This document shows, piece after piece, positions 6,684 to 14,408 of a stretch of DNA of 17,828 nt. The position numbers and the translations under genes were made by a program. The stretch covers positions 1-17,828 of the forward strand of contig DXZE01000041.1 of NCBI GenBank assembly GCA_019415435.1, written 5' to 3'. Origin of the DNA: Erysipelotrichaceae bacterium (GTDB lineage Bacteria > Bacillota_I > Bacilli_A > Erysipelotrichales > Erysipelotrichaceae). How positions within the stretch are numbered: the stretch's first letter is position 1; each line of letters begins with the position of its first letter. A model generated the notes under the pieces. The model saw only the letters and a program-made list of their open reading frames with translations. It made no database searches and had not been told where the DNA came from.

Positions 6684-8564
6684 ATGAATATCAGAAAAAC
6701 AGTCGGATTCATTCTGGGTCTATCTCTTTCTATAACGGCATCAGGGGTACCTGTACATGCGGATGAGAGTGAAGACTTTCAGAAGTTTATGAATGATCAG
6801 TTCGTAGAGGCAATGGAAGATGATTATACAACCATGCACTTTACGGTTAAGGATTATGCGTCCTATGGCATAGAAAATCCTGATGTTAACATTGGTGAAG
6901 CAGAATGGGATGATTATGCCTCAGACAAGGAAGATGCAGAAGATGCTTTAAAGAAGCTGCATCAGTTTGATTATGATTCTTTAAGTGATGAAGAGAAAAC
7001 AGATTATGATACCTTGGAATTTGCCTTACAGAATACGATAGATATCAACAGTTATCCTTACTTTGATTTTCTCTTTTCCAGAGAAGAAGGTGTACTGGAT
7101 AATATTGTCACTTCTTTGACTGAATTTGTCTTTTATCAGAAAGAAGATATTGATGATTATCTGAAGGTAGTAGACAGTGTAGATGATTATCTGGATGACT
7201 GTATTGATATTACAGAGAAACAGGCTGAAAAAGGTTATTTCCTGAATAATGATCAGTTAAAGAATACCGAAGAATACATAGATGATTTTGTGGATAAGAA
7301 AGATGATTCACAATTAATTACCATCTTCAACAAGAATGTAGAAGCTTTTGATGGTCTGAGTCAGGATGAAATTAATAATTATGAAGCAGAGAATAAAGAT
7401 CTTGTATTAAATCAGGTTATTCCGGCTTATCAGAAAGTAGAAGATACTTTGGAAAAGCTGAAGGGATCCAGAGACAAGAATAGTGATTACAGTGTGCATT
7501 CTCTTAAAGATGGTCCTGCGTATTATGCGGCTCTTGCCAGATACAAGACAAGCATGAATACAGATGTACAGACCATGTTTAATGTCTGTGATGATTTCTT
7601 ACAAAGAAATATTCCTGATTTCTATCAGGTGATGCAGACAGAGGATTATGAGGAAACACTGGACTTTGATAATGCGGATGATGTTCTGCAATACCTGCAG
7701 GATCATATTGGTGAAGTGATGCCGGAAGGACCGGAAGTTACATATACTGCATCCTATCTGGATCCAAGTGTAGCCAATGGCAGTATCGTGGCATATTACA
7801 TGGAACCACCGATTGATGATATGAAAGATAATGTTATCAAGATCAATGGGGATAATATCAGTGATACAAATGAATTGTATGAGACATTGGCACACGAGGG
7901 ATTCCCGGGACATCTGTTTCAGACAACCTATTTCCTGAATACAAATCCACCAGCAGTCAGATCTGCTCTTTCCATGATGGGCTATCAGGAAGGCTGGGGC
8001 ATGTATGCCGAGATGCAGGCTTTCGATATAGCTGATATGAATGCGGATGCCAAGGCATATAACCAGCTGAATACTTCTATTAACTATGTGCTGGATGCGG
8101 CCGCTGATTTAGGTGTGAATGGTCTTGGCTGGAGTAAGAATGATCTGGAAGATTATCTGAATCAGATTGGTTTGAATTCCAGTGCGGCAGATGATCTCTA
8201 TGACTTTGTTGTCTCTGAGCCAGGTACATTATTGCCTTATGGAGTAGGTTTAGCTGAATTTATGACTTTACAGTCAAAGGCAAAGAATATTCAGAAGACA
8301 AAGTTTGATATGAAATCCTTCAATAAGGTATTGCTGGACAATGGCGGCAGACCTTTTGAAAGTGTTGAGAAGGATGTAGATAACTATCTTGGTGTTACGG
8401 ATGATACTGCTCAAAAGTTTACTGGCGGCAAAGTTACTGAAAAAGAGAATTCTTCTTCTGATCATAGACTTCTGTATGGGATTGTAGGAGGTTGTGCTGT
8501 GGTAGGAATCATTGCATTGATTCTTGCATACCGCTATAGAAAGGACGATCCGTTCCGCTCATGA
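6684..8564 (+). CDS. Exported, membrane-anchored DUF885 (putative metallopeptidase-like) protein
   Basis: A 626-residue protein with an N-terminal Sec signal peptide (basic MNIRKT, hydrophobic stretch, likely cleavage after VHA near residue 27). The large acidic extracellular region is of DUF885 type. The DUF885 signature HEGFPGH at 404-410 resembles an HExxH-type zinc site, so peptidase activity is plausible. The substrate is unknown. The C-terminus has a hydrophobic segment (about 599-618) followed by basic RYRKDD, so the protein should be held in the membrane facing out. There is no LPxTG sorting motif. AGGAGG (6674-6679) fixes the start. The stop overlaps ung (ATGA), although the two functions are unrelated. 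Confidence 0.8.
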   Translation: MNIRKTVGFILGLSLSITASGVPVHADESEDFQKFMNDQFVEAMEDDYTTMHFTVKDYASYGIENPDVNIGEAEWDDYASDKEDAEDALKKLHQFDYDSLSDEEKTDYDTLEFALQNTIDINSYPYFDFLFSREEGVLDNIVTSLTEFVFYQKEDIDDYLKVVDSVDDYLDDCIDITEKQAEKGYFLNNDQLKNTEEYIDDFVDKKDDSQLITIFNKNVEAFDGLSQDEINNYEAENKDLVLNQVIPAYQKVEDTLEKLKGSRDKNSDYSVHSLKDGPAYYAALARYKTSMNTDVQTMFNVCDDFLQRNIPDFYQVMQTEDYEETLDFDNADDVLQYLQDHIGEVMPEGPEVTYTASYLDPSVANGSIVAYYMEPPIDDMKDNVIKINGDNISDTNELYETLAHEGFPGHLFQTTYFLNTNPPAVRSALSMMGYQEGWGMYAEMQAFDIADMNADAKAYNQLNTSINYVLDAAADLGVNGLGWSKNDLEDYLNQIGLNSSAADDLYDFVVSEPGTLLPYGVGLAEFMTLQSKAKNIQKTKFDMKSFNKVLLDNGGRPFESVEKDVDNYLGVTDDTAQKFTGGKVTEKENSSSDHRLLYGIVGGCAVVGIIALILAYRYRKDDPFRS

Positions 8565-9247
8565 TTCATAATGAATGGTGGCCATGGTTACAGGAAGAAT
8601 GGAATCAGCCTTACTTTGAAAAACTGGCTTCCTTTGTCCATGAAGCCTATGCCCAAAGAACTATCTATCCGCCCAAACAACTGGTCTTCAGTGCCTTTGA
8701 AAACTGTGATTTAAAAGATATTAAAGTCGTGATTCTTGGTCAGGATCCATACCATGAGCCCGGTCAGGCACATGGTATGTGTTTTTCTGTCAATCCGGGT
8801 GTACCAATACCTCCATCTTTACAGAATATCTATAAGGAACTGCATGATGATCTTGGCTGTTACGTCCCGGATAATGGGTATCTCATGCCATGGGCTAAGC
8901 AGGGGGTATTCCTTTTGAACACGGTTATGACTGTAGAAAGAGGCAGAGCTAACTCTCATGCCGGAAAGGGATGGGAGATATTTACCGATCATGCGATCAG
9001 TAAAATCAATGAACTCGACAGACCTGTTGTATTCCTTTTGTGGGGAAGAAATGCCAGAAACAAGGCAGTTATGATTGATCATCAGAAACATCTTGTATTA
9101 GAAGCTGCACATCCATCTCCATTAAGTGCGTATCATGGCTTCTTTGGATGCCGTCACTTTTCAAAGACCAATCATTTTTTAGAAGAACATGGAGAAAAAG
9201 CCATAAACTGGCAGATACCGAATCTGAATCATGATGGAAATCAATGA
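8561..9247 (+). CDS. ung: Uracil-DNA glycosylase, family 1
   Basis: Removes uracil from DNA as the first step of base excision repair in the cytoplasm. The water-activating motif GQDPYH (60-65, catalytic Asp 62) and the DNA-intercalation motif HPSPLS (184-189) are both intact, as is the VFLLWG segment. The 228-residue length is standard for the family. The start codon overlaps the stop of the DUF885 gene (ATGA), and its own end overlaps folC by 17 bases. Expression is therefore likely as part of the secA-folC run. No unusual residues. Confidence 0.96.
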   Translation: MIHNEWWPWLQEEWNQPYFEKLASFVHEAYAQRTIYPPKQLVFSAFENCDLKDIKVVILGQDPYHEPGQAHGMCFSVNPGVPIPPSLQNIYKELHDDLGCYVPDNGYLMPWAKQGVFLLNTVMTVERGRANSHAGKGWEIFTDHAISKINELDRPVVFLLWGRNARNKAVMIDHQKHLVLEAAHPSPLSAYHGFFGCRHFSKTNHFLEEHGEKAINWQIPNLNHDGNQ

Positions 9248-10442
9248 AGAATGGGTTATGAGCCGTCATAACAAGAATCATGGCTTAAAACCAATACAAA
9301 CAATTCTGAATACAGCAGGCAATCCCCAGAACAAGATCAGAATTATCCATGTGGCTGGTACCAATGGGAAAGGTTCAACCTGCAATTATTTAAAAGATAT
9401 TCTCATCTCACAGGGGTTTAAAGTCGGTATGTTTACTTCACCGCACCTGGTGAATCACAGAGACCGTATCCGGATCAATGATGCATGGATTCCTCATGAT
9501 GTGTTCATGGAGTATCTGAAACAATATTATGAGGATATTGTCAGTCTTGATTTAGGTATGTTTGAAATTGATACCCTGATTGCCTGTACATGGTTTTATG
9601 AAGAACAGGTGGAATATGCCATTATTGAGTGCGGGCTTGGCGGCAGATTAGACAGTACCAATGTCATAGAGAAACCTGTACTATCTGTTATTACAACAAT
9701 AGCAAAAGATCATATGCAGATACTGGGGAACAGAATCGAACAGATTGCCTTTGAAAAAGCGGGAATTATCATGCCATATGGTACATGTGCTGTTGGCATG
9801 ATTGACGATAAGGCATTACCGGTTATTGAAAAGCATGCCTGGCGTATGCATGCTTCTGTAAAGAAAATGCCTGTTTACAGAAACCCTGGTAAAGGAACAT
9901 TTTCTTTTATGCATGATACTTATGCATTGTCATCCTTAGCAGAATATCAGAAACAGAATGCCTCCTTGGCACTGTGGTGCGGCTGGTTATTAGGTATTGA
10001 TATTCATAGTGATACTGTAAAGCATGCTGTCTGTCAGAGTATGTGGGCAGGAAGGTTTGAAAAGATCTCAGATCATCCGGATGTTTATGTGGATGGTGCT
10101 CATAATGAAGAAGGCATAGAAGCTTTAACCCTGTCAGCCAGATGTCTTAAGCATCCTCTGATTACAGTATTCAGTGCCTTAAAAGACAAGCCGGGTATGA
10201 AAATGGCAGAGAGATTACAGGAAATATCAGATGTATTAATCGTAACCAGTTTTCATAATGCCAGGGCAGATACATTAGAAGATCTGAGTCCTGAAGGTGC
10301 AATCAAAGAACCATCTTATGAAAAAGCAATAGAGAAAGCTTTATCCTTAGCAGAGGACAAAGGCACAGTACTGATCTGCGGTTCTTTGTATTTTGTTTCA
10401 ATTGTCAGAGAAATGTTCAGAAAAAAGACAGGGATTCTATGA
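9231..10442 (+). CDS. folC: Folylpolyglutamate synthase / dihydrofolate synthase
   Basis: Mur-ligase-family enzyme that adds glutamate to folates, and in many bacteria also makes dihydrofolate from dihydropteroate. It shows the P-loop AGTNGKGST (42-50), CGLGGRLDSTN, the KDHMQILG motif, EKAGII with the conserved lysine, and DGAHN at 288-292. At 403 residues it is slightly shorter than the typical 420-430. Two adjacent ATGs (9231 and 9234) lie within the end of ung; neither has a strong ribosome site, so coupling to ung is likely. Both give an N-terminus that aligns with the family. No other folate genes are nearby. The stop lies inside a weak terminator hairpin. Confidence 0.95.
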   Translation: MMEINEEWVMSRHNKNHGLKPIQTILNTAGNPQNKIRIIHVAGTNGKGSTCNYLKDILISQGFKVGMFTSPHLVNHRDRIRINDAWIPHDVFMEYLKQYYEDIVSLDLGMFEIDTLIACTWFYEEQVEYAIIECGLGGRLDSTNVIEKPVLSVITTIAKDHMQILGNRIEQIAFEKAGIIMPYGTCAVGMIDDKALPVIEKHAWRMHASVKKMPVYRNPGKGTFSFMHDTYALSSLAEYQKQNASLALWCGWLLGIDIHSDTVKHAVCQSMWAGRFEKISDHPDVYVDGAHNEEGIEALTLSARCLKHPLITVFSALKDKPGMKMAERLQEISDVLIVTSFHNARADTLEDLSPEGAIKEPSYEKAIEKALSLAEDKGTVLICGSLYFVSIVREMFRKKTGIL

Positions 10443-10454
10443 ATTTCTTTTTTT
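10431..10454 (+). terminator. Weak intrinsic terminator overlapping the folC stop
   Basis: GGGATTC (10431-10437) pairs with GAATTTC (10441-10447) across a three-base loop, with two G-T pairs, and is followed by seven T residues (10448-10454). The stem is weak, but the T tract and position at the end of folC fit a terminator. Partial read-through into glgC is possible. Confidence 0.4.
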
Positions 10455-10478
10455 AGGATATTAAAACTGTAATATAAT
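10451..10478 (+). promoter_or_regulatory. Promoter of the glgCDA operon
   Basis: A perfect TATAAT lies at 10473-10478. The -35 is weak: TTTTAG at 10451-10456 gives a 16-base spacer. Transcription would begin near 10485, leaving a leader of about 43 bases before the glgC ATG at 10528. This also rules out the upstream in-frame ATG at 10477, which falls inside the -10 element. Confidence 0.55.
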
Positions 10479-10527
10479 GTTTCTAGCAACACATAATTTA
10501 ACGATAATTCAGGAGGCAGAAATTACA

Positions 10528-11661
10528 ATGAGAGCTAACAATATGGCAGCCATGATTTTAGCCGGTGGCAGAGGAAGCCGCCTGCATGAGCTGACCAAAA
10601 AGGTAGCAAAACCAGCAGTTCACTTCGGCGGCAAGTATCGTATTATTGACTTCCCGCTCAGTAATTGTGCAAACTCTGGTATTTCTACAGTAGGCGTATT
10701 GACCCAGTATGAGTCAGTACTTTTAAACGCATATGTTGCGAAGGATCAGTTCTGGGGATTAGACACCAATGATGGTGGTGTATATGTGTTGACCCCAAGA
10801 GAAAGAGATCAGAAAGGCCTTGATGTTTACAGAGGCACAGCAGACGCTATTACTCAGAATCTGGATTTCCTGGATTCTATTGATCCGGAATATGTACTGG
10901 TACTTTCCGGTGATCACATCTATAAGATGAATTATGAAAAGATGCTCGCTTATCACAATATGAAGAATGCGGATGCGACGATTGCGGTTCTTCAGGTAAC
11001 CCTGAAGGAAGCTTCCCGCTTTGGCATCATGAATTGTGACAGTGATGACATGATCCAGGAGTTTGAGGAAAAGCCTGAACATCCTAAGAGCAATCTCGCA
11101 TCCATGGGTATTTACATCTTCACATACAAGACATTGAGAAAGTATCTTGTCGCAGATGACAAGAATCCGAACTCTTCTCATGACTTTGGCAAGGATATCA
11201 TTCCGACAATGTTAAATGATAAGAGAAGACTTGCGGCATACAGATTCAAGGGTTATTGGAAGGATGTTGGTACAGTTGATTCTCTCTGGGAATCCAATAT
11301 GGACTTATTAAAGAAGAACAATGCTCTGGATTTAGGTGATCCAACATGGAAGATCTATACAGAAGATGTCAATGCTTTACCACAGTTTATTGGTGAAGAA
11401 GCAAAGATTTCCAATGCCTATATTACCCAGGGCTCGGTAGTGCTTGGTGAAGTAAAGAATTCTGTCATCGGTACAAATTGCGAGATCGGCAAGGGTGCCA
11501 AGGTCATTGATTCTGTTATCCAGCCGGGTGCCAAGATTGGTGAAGGTGCAAGAGTAACACGCTGCATCGTTGCGGATAATGTGGAGATAGCTCCAGGTAC
11601 AGTATGCGGCAGTGCAGACAGTGAGCATATTGAGCTTGTGGCAAAGAAGTATGTTGAGTAA
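10528..11661 (+). CDS. glgC: Glucose-1-phosphate adenylyltransferase, catalytic subunit
   Basis: Makes ADP-glucose from ATP and glucose-1-phosphate, the committed step of bacterial glycogen synthesis. From the chosen ATG the 377-residue protein has the nucleotide loop LAGGRGSRL (11-19), K28-P29, the metal-binding Asp 129 in SGDHI, and FEEKP (179-183) with the glucose-1-phosphate lysine K182. A C-terminal left-handed beta-helix of hexapeptide repeats follows. AGGAGG at 10511-10516 supports the 10528 start; a longer frame from 10477 would begin within the promoter. The gene heads an operon with glgD and glgA, with 13 bases to glgD. Confidence 0.96.
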   Translation: MRANNMAAMILAGGRGSRLHELTKKVAKPAVHFGGKYRIIDFPLSNCANSGISTVGVLTQYESVLLNAYVAKDQFWGLDTNDGGVYVLTPRERDQKGLDVYRGTADAITQNLDFLDSIDPEYVLVLSGDHIYKMNYEKMLAYHNMKNADATIAVLQVTLKEASRFGIMNCDSDDMIQEFEEKPEHPKSNLASMGIYIFTYKTLRKYLVADDKNPNSSHDFGKDIIPTMLNDKRRLAAYRFKGYWKDVGTVDSLWESNMDLLKKNNALDLGDPTWKIYTEDVNALPQFIGEEAKISNAYITQGSVVLGEVKNSVIGTNCEIGKGAKVIDSVIQPGAKIGEGARVTRCIVADNVEIAPGTVCGSADSEHIELVAKKYVE

Positions 11662-11674
11662 GGAGACCGTAGAC

Positions 11675-12787
11675 ATGAAAGCATTAGGTATAATTACATT
11701 TGAAAATAATACAGCTGATGTCGGCGGTCTGAATGAATACAGACCGGTACCGGCAATTGCCTTCATGGGAAGGTATCGTATTATTGACTTTATTCTTTCC
11801 GATATGACAAATTCCGGTATTGATAACGTACATGTTTACTGTAAGGAAAAGCCGCGTAATTTGTTTGAACATCTTGGCACAGGTGCACATTACAACATCA
11901 ACTCCAAGCGTGGAAAGTTAAGAATCCTGTATGGTGAGAAGCCTTTCTCTTCACCTGTATACAATCATGACGTTGCCAACTACATGCTTAATATGCAGTA
12001 TATTGAGGAAGATACAAATCCATATGTGATTGTGGCACCAAGTTACTTTGTCTACAGCCTGAATTTCTCTACTGTACTGCAGCAGCATATTGAATCCAAG
12101 GCTGATGTAACTGTTCTGTACACCAATACAAATGATGGCAGAACAAGATTCCTTGGCTGCGATACGTTGACAATGGACAAGGATAAGAGAATTACCGGAT
12201 TTGACAAGAACCGCGGCAAGAAAAAGACAGGTTCCATATCCATGGAAGCGTATGTTCTTTCCAAGAAGCTGTTTATTGAATTAGTCAAGAAGGCAGCTGA
12301 AACTTCTTCTCTGTACTGGTTCCGTGATATTCTCAACGATTCCGTTGATGAATTGGATATGAGAGGTTACCAGGTAAAGGGTTATGTTGCATGCATTAAC
12401 AGTCTTTCCGAGTATTTCCGTATTTCCATGGAATTACGTGATCGCAGTGTAGCTAAGGGCTTATTTAAACCAGGATGGCCGATTTATACACAGACCAATG
12501 ACTCTTCACCAACGCTGTATTCTGATACAAGCTCGGTAAAGGGTAGTGTTGTCGCAAATGGCTGTGTGATTGAAGGAACTGTTACGGATTCTGTCATTGC
12601 CCGTAATGTAACGATCCGTTCGGATGCGGTGGTAAAGGATTCCATCATTCTGCCTGGTGCATATATTGGTGAACGAGTGAAGCTGGATCATGTAGTCGTT
12701 GATAAATATGCGATTATTCATCACGTCAAGGAATTAAAGGGAACGGATGAAGAACCAGTCTATGTCAAGAGAAGAGACAGGATATAA
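11675..12787 (+). CDS. glgD: GlgD, non-catalytic paralogue of ADP-glucose pyrophosphorylase
   Basis: A GlgC paralogue found in Bacillota that forms mixed complexes with GlgC and raises its activity. It shares YRIIDF with GlgC and the C-terminal hexapeptide-repeat domain. The catalytic signature is gone: the GGRGSRL loop is replaced by a stretch containing NNTADVGG, the GlgC K28 position is V25, the metal-binding Asp of SGDHI is Y124, and the EEKP lysine motif is absent. At 370 residues it is close to GlgC in length. AAGGAG at 11660-11665 supports the ATG at 11675; an in-frame GTG at 11612 would lie inside glgC and is less likely. Ten bases separate it from glgA. Confidence 0.93.
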   Translation: MKALGIITFENNTADVGGLNEYRPVPAIAFMGRYRIIDFILSDMTNSGIDNVHVYCKEKPRNLFEHLGTGAHYNINSKRGKLRILYGEKPFSSPVYNHDVANYMLNMQYIEEDTNPYVIVAPSYFVYSLNFSTVLQQHIESKADVTVLYTNTNDGRTRFLGCDTLTMDKDKRITGFDKNRGKKKTGSISMEAYVLSKKLFIELVKKAAETSSLYWFRDILNDSVDELDMRGYQVKGYVACINSLSEYFRISMELRDRSVAKGLFKPGWPIYTQTNDSSPTLYSDTSSVKGSVVANGCVIEGTVTDSVIARNVTIRSDAVVKDSIILPGAYIGERVKLDHVVVDKYAIIHHVKELKGTDEEPVYVKRRDRI

Positions 12788-12796
12788 GGAGGCATA

Positions 12797-14251
12797 ATGT
12801 CCAGATCTATCTTATTTGCGGCATCAGAAGGACTGCCATTTGTAAAAACAGGCGGATTAGCTGATGTTATCGGGTCTCTGCCGAAGGCTTTAGCCAAAAG
12901 AGGTCATGATGTCAGAGTTGTATTACCGCTGTATTCCAAAATCATTGAGAAACATTATGATGAATTAACAAGACTTGGTACGATTCAGGTACATTCCGGA
13001 TGGATTGACCAGCCTGCCACATTTTACACAGCTACAGTAGATGGTGTTGTCTATTACTTCATTGAACATCAGGGATACTTTGAAAGAGAAGGTCTCTATG
13101 GATATGAAGATGATGGTGAACGCTTTGCATTCTTCCAGAGAGCTCTTCTGGATATGATCTACTTCATTGACTGGTGGCCGAATATCATTCATTCCAATGA
13201 TTGGCAGACGGGTATGGTTCCATTACTGTGTCATGCCTGCTATGCGGATGATTATCGTTATCAGAATATCAAGCATGTATTTACCATTCATAACATGGCT
13301 TTCCAGGGAAACTTTGGTGTAGATATGTTACCGAGCTGCCTTGGTCTGGATTACAGCTACTTTGATGATGGTTCCATTAAGTTTGATTCCGGCATTTCCT
13401 TTATGAAAGCCGGTATCGTCTATGCGGACAAGATTACAACTGTTTCTCCTACTTACTCCAATGAGATCCTGACCGAAGCATATGGCGAAAGAATGGATGC
13501 TGTATTGCGCTACAGAAGAGGAGATCTCTGGGGCATTGTCAATGGCATTGATACAACCGTATGGAATCCTCAGACAGATAAGAGACTTGCGAAGAACTAT
13601 GATGTAAAGTCATGGGCTTCTGGCAAGAAGGCAAATAAGAAAGCTCTGCAGAAAGAACTTGGACTGAATGTAGATGACAAGAAACCTTTAATCGGTATTG
13701 TCTCAAGATTAACAAACCAGAAAGGTATTTACATGGTTACAGACCGTATCCGTGACATCATGGGTATGAATGTACAGTTCTGTGTTCTTGGTACAGGTGA
13801 AGCAAATGCGGAGAATGCATTCAAGTGGATGGAATCCGAATACAAGGGAGATGCTGTCTACTATTGCGGATACAATGAAGATCTGGCACACCGTGTCTAT
13901 GCGGCATGCGATATCTTCTTAATGCCATCTCTGTATGAGCCATGCGGCATTGGCCAGTTAATTGCCATGCATTATGGTGCTTTGCCATTAGTCAGAGAAA
14001 CCGGCGGTCTGAAGGATACCGTACATCCATATAACCAGTACACAGGTGAAGGCAACGGCTTCAGTTTCTGGGCTGCTAATCCGGATGATATGGTTTATAC
14101 ACTGCATTGGGCTGTTGACCAGTATTATAACAATCGTCCAGGCTGGAAGGGACTTGTTAATTCTGCCATGACGACAGATGTATCCTGGGAACAGAGTGCA
14201 GGTGTCTATGAACAACTGTATTATCAGATCTGTAACTGGCCTGATGAATAA
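12797..14251 (+). CDS. glgA: Glycogen synthase (ADP-glucose type, GT5)
   Basis: Transfers glucose from ADP-glucose to the growing alpha-1,4-glucan chain. The two-domain GT-B fold is indicated by the N-terminal KTGGLADV loop (starting K17), which binds ADP-glucose, and by the C-terminal EPCGIGQ (381-387) with the catalytic glutamate. The segment FTIHNMAFQG is also typical. Length, at 484 residues, is normal. AAGGAGG (12786-12792) overlaps the glgD stop and sets the start. This is the last gene of the operon, closed by a strong terminator. Branching enzyme (glgB) and phosphorylase (glgP) must be elsewhere if the cell makes normal glycogen. Confidence 0.97.
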   Translation: MSRSILFAASEGLPFVKTGGLADVIGSLPKALAKRGHDVRVVLPLYSKIIEKHYDELTRLGTIQVHSGWIDQPATFYTATVDGVVYYFIEHQGYFEREGLYGYEDDGERFAFFQRALLDMIYFIDWWPNIIHSNDWQTGMVPLLCHACYADDYRYQNIKHVFTIHNMAFQGNFGVDMLPSCLGLDYSYFDDGSIKFDSGISFMKAGIVYADKITTVSPTYSNEILTEAYGERMDAVLRYRRGDLWGIVNGIDTTVWNPQTDKRLAKNYDVKSWASGKKANKKALQKELGLNVDDKKPLIGIVSRLTNQKGIYMVTDRIRDIMGMNVQFCVLGTGEANAENAFKWMESEYKGDAVYYCGYNEDLAHRVYAACDIFLMPSLYEPCGIGQLIAMHYGALPLVRETGGLKDTVHPYNQYTGEGNGFSFWAANPDDMVYTLHWAVDQYYNNRPGWKGLVNSAMTTDVSWEQSAGVYEQLYYQICNWPDE

Positions 14252-14257
14252 ATGAAT

Positions 14258-14286
14258 AAAAAGTCTGCATACGATGCAGGCTTTTT
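14258..14286 (+). terminator. Strong intrinsic terminator after glgA
   Basis: A 13-base-pair stem (14258-14270 with 14274-14286) with an ACG loop. The GC-rich core, TCTGCAT with ATGCAGG, is flanked by A5 and T5 runs. It lies seven bases after the glgA stop. The A and T runs on both sides mean it could act in both directions, but there is no opposing gene here. Confidence 0.9.
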
Positions 14287-14310
14287 CTGACTATGTGAAT
14301 GTCAGAAAAA
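14282..14310 (+). repeat. Second inverted repeat overlapping the terminator T tract
   Basis: TTTTTCTGAC (14282-14291) is perfectly complementary to GTCAGAAAAA (14301-14310), with a nine-base spacer. It shares its T run with the glgA terminator, so the two structures exclude each other in RNA. It lies about 58 bases upstream of the pgk -10 element and could also be a protein-binding site. Function is unknown. Confidence 0.55.
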
Positions 14311-14347
14311 AATCTGTGAATTTCTACACAAAAACACTTATGCGGTC

Positions 14348-14376
14348 TGTTTAAAGAATCTCACGGGTGTTATAAT
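14348..14376 (+). promoter_or_regulatory. Promoter of the pgk-tpiA-eno operon, extended -10 type
   Basis: TGTTATAAT at 14368-14376 is a consensus extended -10 element. The -35 region near 14348-14353 (TGTTTA) is poor, as is common when a TG extension is present. Transcription would begin near 14383, only about 25 bases before the pgk ATG, with AAGGAGG at 14392-14398. There is no room for a riboswitch in this leader. Confidence 0.75.
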
Positions 14377-14408
14377 ACTTACGGCTAATTTAAGGAGGCT
14401 ATTTTCTA

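Noticed and set aside
7599..7913. A 104-codon open frame on the - strand inside the DUF885 gene
   Set aside because: Ile/Cys/His-rich product typical of antisense shadows, opposite a well-supported gene.
8470..8564. A sortase-type cell-wall anchor on the DUF885 protein
   Set aside because: There is a hydrophobic segment and basic tail but no LPxTG-like motif before it.
10477..10527. An upstream in-frame ATG extending glgC by 17 codons
   Set aside because: The ATG lies within the TATAAT of the promoter, and the ATG at 10528 has AGGAGG and the correct family N-terminus.
10759..11181. A 140-codon open frame on the - strand inside glgC
   Set aside because: It lies opposite a certain gene and has no recognisable motif or ribosome site, so it is a shadow of glgC codon usage.
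11612..11674. A GTG start extending glgD back into glgC
   Set aside because: The added residues have no family match and the ATG at 11675 has AAGGAG in front of it.
14383..14408. A riboswitch or other leader regulator upstream of pgk
   Set aside because: The inferred leader is only about 25 bases long.
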